From assembly GCF_914767665.1 (NCBI RefSeq), contig NC_059505.1, positions 23,557,506 through 23,621,505 on the forward strand: a DNA stretch of 64,000 bases, in the 5' to 3' direction. The translations under genes were made by a program, and so were the position numbers. Positions 10,975 to 22,079 of the stretch are shown one piece after another. This stretch comes from Harmonia axyridis. Taxonomy: Eukaryota > Arthropoda > Insecta > Coleoptera > Coccinellidae. Numbering within the stretch: position 1 is the first letter of the stretch; each line of letters opens with the position of its first letter. The notes under the pieces are model-generated. The model made no database searches, was not told the origin of the DNA, and was given only the letters and a program-made list of their open reading frames with translations.

Positions 10975-12200
10975 GAGTTATGTGCAACGATTTTGCACTC
11001 TTCTAATTTATGCTACGATACTGGAATTGTCAAAATCCCGGTAATTTGTAGTTTTTTTCGTCGTACGTAATTTGTGGCCGATGAAAAGAGCAACGAGTAT
11101 GCGCAGCTAGAGAGAAAGATATAGAGGATTTTTTCGATGATTTCGATAATTAAGACTTGCAACTCAGATACGTATGTACGTAGTTTCCTTAGAACATTAA
11201 TAAGAGGAACGAAAATCGTCTTGTGACTGATGCATTTGTTTTGATGCCAACATTTATCACTCCTTGTCTGACGGCTCTTTAGCAGTAGCGCAACATAATT
11301 TGATTGATTCCGAAATTATCAGTTCATGCTCAAAAATAGTTCACAATATGATTTATTCATAGATATTCTTTCGTGTTTCAAAAGGGTCAATGTTATTCCC
11401 AGTTCAAGGATTAAGTTATTGTGAAGTTATGAGAAAAGGATACCTGATAAAGCATTCAATAATCAAATCAGGATTCTCCAAGCCTATGTATGGCTCGCCC
11501 ACACAATCGGCTAGCCAGATTGTGATTGGTGACACTAAACTTTCCTCTCTCTTGTATTCGGGATCGAGCACAAATGTTTACTTTTCGCTCCTTCCATCTA
11601 TATTCTGAGGTACTTTCATATTTAGGCCATTACCAACTGTATTTGAGATTTAAAATATAATTTATCGGCGAGTGTTTACCTACCTTGATATTTGCATTAA
11701 AAAGCAAATACCAAGGAAAAATTAATTTATTTTTATAACATTTTTTTTTAGAATCATCCATTTTGTAGAAATGTATTTCAGGTTTGGTGAAATTTTTTGT
11801 GTCAAGTAACTCCAACTAAATTCCTTCTCGGGTTTATATTATGATACATCTTTTCCTTATAATTTTAGAGAGTAATTCAGGTTAATATATTTAAATATCG
11901 CTGTCATTTTCCCAAAGCAAAGGTATTGGAAAATCCCACAAAAGAATATTGGAATATTATGAATAAGAACAACCTCCCTAGGCATTAAAACATCAAGTGC
12001 AAGAACATTCCTTAGAACTGGAGTAATCATACATCATCAATCTCGTTCCTGGAATACTTTCTCGTTGAAATTGAGAATATACCTGCTTATGAAGAGTTAG
12101 TTTCTGGCGTTATAACACCAACTTTGGTGAATGGGCATTGGATTACTGTAGTTTCCCCCGAAGATCTGATGTTTTAAATGCAGAGTATGTTCCACATCAG
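10975..12200. repeat. dispersed repeat, copy A
   Basis: Two segments match the region 29460-30260 in the same orientation: about 10985-11180 with 29465-29650 (both start near TGCAACGATTTTGCAC), and about 11640-12200 with 29690-30260 (both include TTTGAGATTTA and a TTTTCCCAAAG segment). Copy A has about 450 extra bases (11185-11630) that copy B lacks. The first block also corresponds to the end of a mariner-like element in copy B. No coding potential. Confidence 0.75.
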
Positions 12201-12204
12201 CCAT

Positions 12205-12620
12205 CGTGAAAGCTCAGTGAATAGATGAAAGGTTATGGGTTTCGAGGCACTCTTACTTTGGCTGCGGCGGATTTATAAAGGTCACGGCGTTGCAGCAGAG
12301 TCACCTCTCCACGATGGTGTGGGTGGGGGTGTCTTAGTTCGATTTCTGTATATTTTGATTTTATTAAATCTGTAAAGACCTGACTTGGAGTTTTGTTGCC
12401 AAGTAAGCCAAACCAAGTGGGCAATTATAAAGTTACAATTCCCTATTCTTTTTCATTTATGTTTATCTTAAAAAAATGTTCCATTTGAGAAATTGGGGGT
12501 TTTTCCTATATTTACCAAAATTACACATCAAATTGAAAGAGAAAACATTGAATTCGGATGAAAAAAAAAGGATGAATTATTTTATACAATCGTCTCCAAC
12601 AAGATGCATGCAACACGTCA
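12205..12620. other. no gene recognised
   Basis: A 63-codon minus-strand ORF at 12233-12424 is cleaner in base composition than its surroundings but shows no domain. It could be another exon of the gene at 12624-12850. Confidence 0.25.
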
Positions 12621-12623
12621 AAC

Positions 12624-12850
12624 TCACTTGTTAGCGTTTCCTTGCTTCAGGTACGGATGAACTCTGTTCGCATTAGAATCGAGAGACGTCTGCGAGGCAC
12701 TATCCTGACTGTTCGTCACTGCACCACCAACACCACCAGCTCCATCACCAGCCACAGAAGTGCTACCTGAGCCACCACCCGGCGACAGTTTACAAGCCAA
12801 CGTTTCCAGCGAACGTAACATAATCATCGGCTGGTCGCGACCACTCAACT
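12624..12850 (-). CDS. candidate host-gene exon, unidentified
   Basis: The minus-strand frame starts after a plausible acceptor (GATAAGTTCAG, exon from about 12846) and ends at a plausible donor (AACAA-GTGAGT, about 12627). It encodes about 74 residues: an acidic-basic helix-like start (GRDQPMIMLRSLETLACKL), then a Gly/Ser/Ala/Val-rich linker, then an S-Q-T-S-L-D-S-N segment. The higher GC, CpG content and in-phase splice signals differ from the transposon debris around it. I do not recognise the gene. The low-complexity linker suggests an inter-domain region of a large regulatory protein, which is inference. Confidence 0.5.
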
Positions 12851-12853
12851 GAA

Positions 12854-12967
12854 CTTATCCCCCCGTTGATGTGGACCTCTCACCTGTATGCTCTGATACA
12901 GATAAAGAAGATAAGTAGATAAGGCACCTGTGTTATCTATGTATATTGTCGTAAATGAGGAGATAAG
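12854..12967. promoter_or_regulatory. cluster of six GATA-factor motifs
   Basis: WGATAR-type motifs lie at 12854-12859 (reverse), 12900-12905, 12909-12915, 12917-12923, 12933-12938 (reverse) and 12961-12967. The cluster is immediately upstream (minus-strand sense) of the candidate exon, so it would be intronic. Enhancer function is inference. Confidence 0.4.
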
Positions 12968-12969
12968 TA

Positions 12970-14094
12970 CAGCCCATGAAATTATGTGTGTTAAAACGCC
13001 TACATCCGTTTAAATTTTAGGTTCAATCTAGTCAACATGAAAAAAATAATTTTCTCAATCAGAACATGCACTACTGATTAATAATAATATTAACTGTTCT
13101 TTATTGGCCATCGACCGGAGTCCTCCAGCCTACTACTGATTATTTATTAGGTATAACTGCATATTATTAATTATCCTAGACTTAATCCTTGAAATGTTCA
13201 TGAGGAGTATATTGTTGAAAATTTTTGATGGGTACATCCACAACACCCTATTTCTCAAAACGAATTTATTAAAATCAGAATTATTTCAAATTCCGCAACA
13301 TATTCGATGATCATTATTTCATTTATTGTGTTTGATGCTCTTAGTTTTCAATTTGATAATTATTTATAATTATGATACTCCCTCCTCCTTAGAATAATTT
13401 TCGTTTGCGGAAAATGAAGGAACTCATTTAAAAAAAAGTACAATCATATTTATTGAGATACAATAAAATTCAGATCATTACATTTTTTTTAAACGGTATT
13501 AAGCAAACAACAAATTTTCAATGGAATATCAATAACAACAACAAACAAACAATTCGCAAAATGTCTTGAGTTGGAACAAATTGAAATGGTTTAATTCTAT
13601 TTCTGTTGTTGTTATACATTTCTTTAGGAAGCAAGTTATTGAAAAATTTGTGAGTTTTCTTCAAAGATATTTATTCGTACCTATTAAAAACCTATCGATA
13701 ATCTATCAATATGCAAGCAATCTATATTTAATATCTATCTATTACCATTGCACCACGCACCATCGTCACAAGTTGCAGGTTTTTGATAATAGAAAAGAGC
13801 CACAAGTTATTCGTTTAGCAGAGTCTTCTTAAACTATTTTTTTCAAGTAGATAGTTGTACAAAGAAGAAACAATAACGGTTCAAGATTCGAACCCCGTCT
13901 GAATTTTGGATATGTGCATATTGATTTATAAGCCAAAATAAACTCAAAATGAGCTACAAAGTGAGTACTAGATATTAATTCGGACCCCATGAATTCAACC
14001 GCTATAGCCTCAAAAACCTATATGCTACAATTTATGAGCAATCTTTTTGTGCATTAACCTCTAATACTTCCGAAGTAAATCGTGTGAAATTCAC
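12970..14094. other. no gene recognised
   Basis: AT-rich sequence. The plus-strand ORF at 13566-13832 has no recognisable domain. Confidence 0.4.
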
Positions 14095-14097
14095 TAA

Positions 14098-14930
14098 GGC
14101 CCAGTTTCACCAAATGCTTTAATCTTGACTTGGCTCTTAAGTGAGGCCTTAGATCACGATTAATGTAATGTAGCGTTTCACCACACTCCAAAGCGCCATT
14201 TAATCGACCAATCGCGATTTAGCACTAATCGGCCATTTTTGGAGGATTATAACCTTTCAAGTTGAGATTAATAATTATTTATCAGTATGGAACTCTTGTC
14301 TATGTAATTATTTTTCCGCAAATTTCTAATTTTTGGGTCAATTTCATCAAAATATGACTATATGTATAGGCTCAATATTTCCCATTTAAAATACACGTAA
14401 ACTTTGTTTTTGTGTTTTATGAAATTTATTGCAAAGAATAATTTATTGATATGTTTGATTGAAATATTATTTAAGAAGCAGTTAAACTTGTTAATAAAAA
14501 TAAATAAGTTAATAAAATTACGTATATAGTTTTTTTTCCAGAATGTGGTTTTGTGAAATGGGATAATTTCTTTTTAACTTCTGCAAGTTTCCGACATTTC
14601 GAAGCACATCACTCGATATTTTCGGCAAAATTAATTTTGTTTTTTGTTTACAAGATGACAAATTATTTGAAATGTTATGAGTTATGAATGAATGACACCT
14701 GACACCTAGCGCCAATGGTGGTCATCGCTGCTAATACGATACAGAACACTATATAACTTCTTGTTCACAACGTTGCCAAATGGTTTGACTATTTAATCGC
14801 GATTTAGTTAATCGCGATCATCTTCGGACGGGTTGATGCATGGTGAAACAGAAAACACTGTTAAGCCTGCTTTAGTAACAAGCGGGGTTTAATCAATCTG
14901 GGATCAAGTGCTGTTTGGTGAAACTGGGCC
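14098..14930. mobile_element. Harbinger-like non-autonomous element, 833 bp
   Basis: The ends are exact 17-bp inverted repeats (GGCCCAGTTTCACCAAA). The left flank is TAA and the right flank TTA, close to the 3-bp TWA duplication of PIF/Harbinger elements but not identical. Internal TAATCGCGAT-type words recur near both ends. No transposase ORF. A 135-bp element at 52267 has similar ends (GGGCCAGTTGCACCA) and a clean TAA duplication, supporting the superfamily call. Confidence 0.75.
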
Positions 14931-15012
14931 TTAGTTTGTAATTGTTTATATTTTAAATACAAATCCGTGCTGAATGGTTGAAGTCAGTACTTGCAATGAC
15001 ATACCGAAATAT

Positions 15013-15106
15013 AGAAATAGGACTATTGCAAGAATCCCATCAATTTCTTATCTATGTAAACACATAGATTAGATATTCATGGGATTCCTGCAATAGTCAT
15101 ATTTCT
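15013..15106. repeat. 94-nt near-perfect hairpin
   Basis: Arms 15013-15057 and 15062-15106 pair over 45 bp with 5 mismatches around a 4-nt AAAC loop. It sits between the Harbinger-like element and a LINE relic. It could be a tiny foldback element, a snap-back product or a small-RNA precursor; nothing in the sequence decides. Confidence 0.85.
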
Positions 15107-15139
15107 TGACAGACAAGGTACGAAAAGTACCCATCAAAA

Positions 15140-16075
15140 AACTTGAAGCCCACAACGGCGATACCCCCAAAATTCAAGGAAAGGACCGCACTTGATTGTG
15201 GGTCAATTTTTGGAGATCGATATCCTTCTCCGAAACATCTGGAACATCTGGGAGGTCGTCATCATAAACTATAAATAGTATAGGACCAACAATAGTACCC
15301 TGAGGTACCCCAGCATGTAAGACTTTTTCGGATGATAGAAACTTTTCGCCATTCATGTCTACAACCAAAATTAGTCTTCTGTTATTGAGATAACTTTCTA
15401 TCAGTTTAAGATATATGCCTCTAATTCATTTATTCTCTAGTTTACGAAAAAGTAGACTATGGTCAACACTATCAAATTCTTTAGAGAGATCAACAAACAA
15501 TCCTGCAGGAATCATCTCCTCCTCAAGAGATGAATATATTCTTTGTGTGAATTCGAATACTGCAGTTTCTGTGCATTTACCTTTTGTGAATCCATGTTGG
15601 TTGTTGGATAAAATCGTAGATTTACACAAGAAGTTCACTAGACGTTTTGCAAGAATATTCTCAAATATTTTAGCGAATGAAATAATCAAGCTTATTGCTC
15701 TGTAGTTGATGAAGTTGTCGAGGTCACCTCTTTTATGACATAGCTTGATTAATGTAACCTTAAGAGCATCAGGAAAAATTCCAGCTCTGAACGAACAATT
15801 TAGAACTGAGACTTGATGCAACTTCAGTGAAGTGATCGTTGAATTCATCTGCTAATGGTGTTATTGTGACTGGTGAATTTTGGTGGGTATTCAGTGGAAG
15901 GCTCTCTACTACGATTTGTAATATTTTTTAATACATTCCAGATAGCCTTAGTTTTATTATCAGCTTTTTCAATAGCATTACCATAATAATTTTTCTTTTG
16001 GAGCTCAATGCCAAATCATAAGATCGCTTCAGTTTTTTATAATGATCTAAATAGTCATCCTTGAATCTAGAAAAA
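15140..16075 (-). pseudogene. Jockey/CR1-type LINE reverse transcriptase, degraded
   Basis: The minus strand shows, in order, a YLDHYKKLKRSYDLAL segment (about 16050-16000), a DNKTKAIWNVLKN-like segment, then an open frame 15848-15426 with FPDALKVTLIKLCHKRGD, YRAISLIISFAKIFENIL, NNQHGFTKGKCTETAV and motif A LFVDLSKEFDSVDHSLL. A second frame at 15368-15174 has the motif B segment AGVPQGTIVGPILFIVY. Motif A Asp is present; the C motif (ADD) is not reached before the sequence changes at about 15140. Frameshifted and 3'-truncated in coding terms. Confidence 0.85.
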
Positions 16076-16086
16076 AAATTAAGAAT

Positions 16087-18430
16087 TTGGAGATTTATAA
16101 TGCTTCGAGACTAATGGATCTGAGAGAAGAATTAGATAAAGAAAGCGAAGATATCGAAAACAAATATTATAATAGTACCATGATGAAACGATGGATTGAA
16201 AGAGAAAAAGAAGAAATTGGCGACCACGCAAAAACGAACAACACTTTGCTACAGCACCGTGATACAAGTGTGAAGATGTTGTGTGAAACCATAAATCATA
16301 AATGAGATGCTTCTCTCGGTGAATAATACCGTTCAGCAGCATGTAGAGCCGGAAAAACGTGAGTTTTCAGAAGAATATTTTATTTACTTCGATGAAAATC
16401 CTCTTGATTGGCCAGTTTTCATTCATATAATTATTCAGCCGATGAAATTGTTTTTAAATTTCAGAAATGTTTGGAATGCCCAGCAAAGGCAGCAGTTGCT
16501 GGCATAATTTTGACTTCTGATGTGAACAAAATTATTGCAACCTTAGGCCGACCTGATATTATTATAGAGATGCTGTTGTCCAAAACTAGAGTCATTCAAC
16601 GAATCGAATATACAAATTTTGAGAAATTGATAAACCTCTCGACCGAAGTTACTAATATTGTAACTATAATGAAATCTTTAAATTATGTTGGCCATTTGCA
16701 AAATCTACAATTACAAAACAGAAATTATTTCTGTTTCGATTCTGGCGACGTTATACCTGATTTTAATTTAATCCTGCAAAATTTCATGAAATATTGCTTA
16801 GTTGCTGTTTTCTTGAAAACTTGATATTCTTGAGCTCTGAAGAAGGAGGAAATCGCCTCCGAAACGTTGGCAAAAGTAAACTTGTGAGAAAAATAAAGCA
16901 TTGTCCACATTCCTGACAAGTTTTTTATATTATATTGTTTATCATGGACGAAAACCAAACTGATACAAAATGACTTTCAAAAATTAAGGCTGAATTTATT
17001 CACTACAAAAACTTGGAAAACAGTTGTTACGCCAGATTTATCAGAATCTGAAGACATTGAGGAAGAAAAGACAATGATGAATAGTAAAATGAAAAATATC
17101 GAGAACGGGTATGGAATCGGTCTGCTGTTGCGAAATGAAGATATATGTCAAAAATGGGGAACAAGCAATACATAATTTACAATGTGCGCAGGAAAGACTC
17201 AATGTTGAAAGAAGAATACCAGGAAAAATTTGAACACTGTTTTCAGAAAGGATACCTCCGAAAACTGACAGAAGAAGCATCAAGAGGTGGTCCAAGGGTA
17301 TGGAATCTACCTCATTTTTCAGTGGTGAATCCAAACAAAAAAAAAGTAAGGATTGTTTATGAACCAGCAGCAAAATTCAAGAGTATGAGTCTGAATGATA
17401 TGCTGTTGACTGGTCCTCACCTACTGGATTTTAAAACAGGTGTTTCACAATCGATTATGACATCATTTGATCACATTAAATTAATTTCTCATTTAACTGT
17501 AAAAGAAAAAAACAGAAATGGAAAACTTGAATTGATTGGATGCAGAAATCAACAGAAATTTTCAAGATCATTTGGAAGCTGGAGAATCTCAAATCGGTAC
17601 ATAATTTCAGTGTACCAAGATGTTATAGCATGACCATCCCAAATGCTGAGAATATAGAACTACACAAATTCACAGACAGTAGTAAAGAAGCCCTTGTAGC
17701 CATCTCTTATCACAGGGTCAATCAAGATATGAAATAGGGACAATGATAGTAATTTCTGAGACCAGGGTTGCTCCAATGAAATAATCATCTGTACCAAGAC
17801 TCGAATTACACGTTACAATCCTAGGAAGGAGAATTGCTACAAGTTGAACAGAATCATTAGGAATACCGATCAACCGAGTTTATTTTTGGACAGACTCAAT
17901 GTGTGTACTTGGATCCACTATAGATAAGTGGAGGTAGGTTCCTACAAAAGGAAATCCTACAGATTTAGCAACAAGAAAGACACCTACAGAGCTAGATATG
18001 GAGTTCTGGATATATGGACCTCAGTTTTTAATCATTGATGGACGAAGGGTTGTAAAATCTGTGTTTCAAAAATGTTTGAGATTACAAAAGCTGAGCCAAT
18101 TAGACCTTTGATGGGTCAATTACCTACATTACGATTGCAAAAAGTGAAAAGAGCATTCATCAACTTTGGCATGTCTTTTTTTGGATCTATTTCCATCAAA
18201 ATTGATAGAAGATGGGAAGAGATACTCTTCGTCTGCCTAGCGGTTGGAGCTATGGACTCAGAAATCGCTCATTCTGTGACTACTGATTCAGCTACTCAAG
18301 CTATAATAAGAATGGTTTCTAGACGTGGAGGGAATGCCCCAAAATGTATTATGTGATAACGGAACAAATGTTCGTGGTGCATCAAAGGAACTGAGAGACG
18401 CTTTAAGCATATTCAAAATTGAAGACTAAT
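16087..18430 (+). pseudogene. BEL/Pao retrotransposon gag-pol relic
   Basis: From left to right: a gag segment of the DUF1759 type (ENPLDWPVFIHS at about 16395, AKAAVAGIILTS, LGRPDIIIEMLLSKT, MKSLNYVGHLQN to about 16710); a protease-RT linker (KNIENGYGIGLLLRNEDI, about 17090-17145); RT with GYLRKL, VWNLPHFSVVNP and LNDMLLTGPHLLDF (about 17250-17430); an RNase H stretch with SSVPRLELHVTILGRR and WTDSMCVL (about 17780-17920); and integrase with LRLQ, RRWEEILFVCLAVGAMDSEIAHSVTTDSA, CDNGTNVRGASKELRDAL (about 18120-18420). Several frame changes and stops. No LTRs found, and the catalytic centre of RT is deleted. A Penelope-type tail interrupts it at about 16830-16950. Confidence 0.88.
16837..16950 (+). 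other. Penelope-type 3' tail with hammerhead-like core
   Basis: CTGAAGA (16837-16843), a GGAGG/CCTCC stem and GAAAC (16861-16865) form the core arrangement CUGANGA-stem II-GAAA. The rest of the segment (AAACTTGTGAGAAAAATAAAG) resembles a 3' UTR. It splits gag from pol of the BEL/Pao relic, so it is probably a very short 5'-truncated insertion. Confidence 0.45.
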
Positions 18431-18434
18431 CACC

Positions 18435-20865
18435 ATATTATTTTGTTTATTATCTACCTCAGTATAGAATTTTTTATTTGTTTATCAAGTTAGTATTTAA
18501 AAAATATAGAATAGATGACTGACAGTTATATGACAATAAATAAGAGTTTGACCGAAAATATCGTCTTTGGTGTTCAGTAGTTAAAAGCCGTCCAAATCTG
18601 AACATCTTCTTTCAAACATTCGATGTGAAAGGAAAAAACTATATAATACATCAACAACTATACATATATCTACATCATTAAGCAGTAAATGCATCTGTAC
18701 GTTCGATTTAATATGTATAACCGACAATGAGTAGGAGTGATAACATAACAGGATATAACAGAACATTAAGAAGAACTTTTTCAAAATTTGTTTCTGTGAA
18801 CTGAACATTCATTTCATTTCATTAGGTATCTCATTGAGAGTAATTTTAGAATATGATCTTTCATGCGGACTAAGTCGTAGTCTGAACAAGCGCTTAAATA
18901 ATGATAACATAAATGAAAATATGTCTTCATACATAACTGTGTCCGATGTAATGGGTATAAATGATATCGAACAAAAATTTCACATAGTGAAATTTGATAA
19001 GTAAGGTATCAACATTTCAAATTGTGTAGACTTTTGATTTTTCTGTTCAGAAACAAATCAGAAAATCGACTCTTCATTTTGGAAGAGCATGTACTTATCT
19101 CCACAAACATATAAGGATATACAACTCACTGCTACTTACTCTCCGAGGCTGGTGAACTTTCACGCCGTAACACACGAACACTTGAATCGATACGAACGCT
19201 TTAAAACTGTCATTGTTTCTGGTCACCTCGAAACAGGGATCACGCTGATTTATACACAAGCACAGAAACCCCTTTCTGTATTCAAAACAATAAAAGAAGA
19301 TATAAGAAGATGGCAACAAAAGGATATTGGCAGGTACTTCTAGAGAGGTTTGTAAGGTTTATCAAGTCTCTGTAAAAAAAGCACAAAGGGTTTGTTAGTC
19401 GCTCTACATACTTCGAACAGACAAGGTACAAGTGCGTGTCGCACAACCATGGAACACTATGTGCGACAGCACCAGGCACTTTATATAAGTGGTCTCAAAG
19501 AATATACAGGTTGATAGTAAAAAGCAAAGATGAATGTTATAGAGGATAGATATATGTTTCTGGAGGGATGAATGCGAACTTTTTCTTCCTTGAAACCACT
19601 TATATGTATGTAAGCGGGCCGATACATCGCGGCTTGACGGAAGGACAAGGACAACAGCACACTAGTTTATGCGACAGAAATGAAAAGCGGATAGCTCACT
19701 ACGATATATGAAATCCCCTGACATTCTTCACTAGGATTTGTATGATCTCCCCATAGAAGATATGTTGGATGCAACACGTTGAACGGGACAATGTTCGTAA
19801 CATAGTTCATTTTTTAATTCGAAAATATCATTCAGAATCCAATGAGATAATCACTTTTTTCATCTGAATCCAATATTGCATGAAACCAGTTTTCTCTCTA
19901 CATAAAATATTAATCAATAATGTGCTGCCGATATCAATATTTATGCACATTGATACATTTTGTCTCGTAAGTTAGACTTGAGGAACAAAAAGTCACTGAA
20001 TAGGGAGCATGCACTAGATGAATAACTGACCAATATGGAATGATGCATTACCTTGATAAAACAACAAATGAAAGCTTTGTCACTCGATACAGCAAGCAAA
20101 ACAAGGTTTTTTCTGAGCTTTCTGTTGATTGGACTGAGATCGAAAAAAAGATTGACAACTTTCATTTTCGATTAGACTTTATTCTGAATGAATGTGATTC
20201 ACCAATGAAACACTTCTGAAACAATCTGATTCCTTTCAGAAAAGAAAGTTCATTTTCTCACAAACTCGATTCAGAGTTCAGTTGTTTCTGAGAATTTTTG
20301 ACAATACAAGAAAGCCTAATAAAGCAAATATGAACTCTTGAATCTCTTGAGGAATGTTTACGAGTCCACCCAATTAATGAAAAAGTAGATATTCGTAGCG
20401 TATACATTGTCACAAAATATAGTTTCTTTGTGTTGTATAGCGTATCAATGCCAATATTTCACTGTTAAAATCAGGAATGATAAATTTCGAGGACGATATC
20501 TAGTCTGATTCAACAATGAACAATTTTCTGCACCAGTCAGAAGTTACATCCACATTTCAATCCAAAAACAAGCATGTTCTTCCTCTCCTTTGAATATTGA
20601 GTTTATATCGGTTCATGTTCTTTTGCGTGGAACAAGAATGTGCGATAATTTGAGGTTTAGAACATGGCACGTAAAAGAATGCTCAGTCAAATATGATTAA
20701 GAACCTCACTGTCTTAGAGAAAAGTATCACGAGATATCTGGAACAGCAACATGTGGATTCCGATATCCCAAATATCCTCCCGTTTAGCATGTCAAGATTG
20801 CATTTTTCAGCATCCCTCAGGTCTTCTCGGGGGATGATACAAATCCGTAGCAATACCCCACTTGG
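18435..20865. other. no gene recognised
   Basis: Several short ORFs on both strands (for example 19089-19343 and 19941-20165) have no domain. AT-rich non-repetitive-looking sequence; perhaps intronic or intergenic host DNA. Confidence 0.4.
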
Positions 20866-20869
20866 CCCA

Positions 20870-21120
20870 CAATTGGCCGAAATCGCTCCATGGCACCGGT
20901 GACCTGTCCCTGTGTCAGCCGCTCATGTACAGGCGCCTCAACGTCACATACCGTCCCGCACGACGCTTCGCACTGCACTGACCACCGACGCTGAAGGCGG
21001 CGCGAGGCGACGCGTGCTTGGAGACGCACGCGCCAGGTCTGGACGACGGTGTGCGACGGAGGAGGGAAGGAGACGAATGATAGACGTCTGGAGACGGTTC
21101 GTTGTTCCAGGTGAGCTAAG
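20870..21120. promoter_or_regulatory. CpG-rich island, candidate host promoter or first exon
   Basis: About 250 bp with many CpGs in an otherwise AT-rich neighbourhood. A good donor (CCAG-GTGAGC) follows position 21110 on the plus strand. Open frames exist on both strands (plus 20912-21124, minus 20817-21029) but neither encodes a domain I know. A non-coding first exon on the plus strand, or the start of the minus-strand gene that owns the 12.6-kb exon, are both possible. Confidence 0.4.
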
Positions 21121-21397
21121 GTGAAACCGATATTGGGTAGAAGCTTCTTTCGCTTTCATCAGGCCTCGCTAATTACGTAAATTGGAGAAAAAATAGGAGT
21201 AATGAATAAGGTATGTGGGGTATTTCGACGTTCTCGCGAAGCAATAGTTAAATTATGTAACGCTCTCAGGTAAACACTGACATTCATTATCCACGTATTC
21301 CACATATTCGAACATGCACTACATTTTTTTTCTTACATTTCACTGGAGAGATTTGAATGAATGGAACAAATATGATACATGTATATAAGAAATATAC

Positions 21398-21960
21398 AGG
21401 GTGTCCCGTAAAGACCACGTCAAACCAAGGGAGAATGTAGATCAAAGGATAACCCACCTGCTATGTCAAAATTCCCATTATAAAAATCTTACCGTTTTCG
21501 AGATATTTTCTTTTCCTTGAAAATAATGAATTTTTGCCACTTTCAATAGTTTTGCCCTTACGGTTGGTCCAATTTTGCATCTTTCTGGTTAATTTTCTCA
21601 GAAAAATATTTCTGAAGAATGATTTTAACGTTTACATCAAAAACATCCTCCGAAAATTTCAAAGGGGTGCTAGGAGAAATATTTTCATTGGAAATTTTGG
21701 TAGTGGATTATTTTGTTCATGAAGTTTAGCCCATCGTAGTGGAAAAAAAATGTACCGAGCTACTGCTGCACATTACACCAATAAATTGTCTATTTTATAG
21801 TGATTTCAAAGAGGTATCACACAAGAAATTTGTTATTCAAAGAAAAAAGATATCGCTGTTTTTATCCAAATGGGTTCGTTTCTGACAGAATCAAGTTTGT
21901 CAATTCTGTTAAGAAATCTTCGATGTTGCATTACTTAGTGAACAATGGCAATTGTTCCCG
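21398..21960 (+). mobile_element. mariner-like non-autonomous element, left end only
   Basis: TATACAGGGTGTCCCGTAAAG begins a segment of the TACAGGGTG-ended type seen elsewhere in the window, followed by a TTTCGAGATATTTTC word. No matching right end is seen before the R4 LINE at about 22080, so it is truncated. Confidence 0.45.
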
Positions 21961-22079
21961 TGCGAAGATATAACTCGCATAATTATTCACCTCAACGAAA
22001 TTCAATTTTGCCGGCAAATTTTGGAAAACATTATGCAGATCCAGATTTTTTTTAATAAGATCATTTGAAGCGACGAGTC

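Noticed and set aside
13880..13912. tRNA-like T-loop (GGGTTCGAATC on the minus strand)
   Set aside because: The flanking stem does not pair and no anticodon or acceptor stem fits.
21398..22078. A full mariner-like element with both ends
   Set aside because: Only the left TACAGGGTG end is present; no right end before the R4 LINE.
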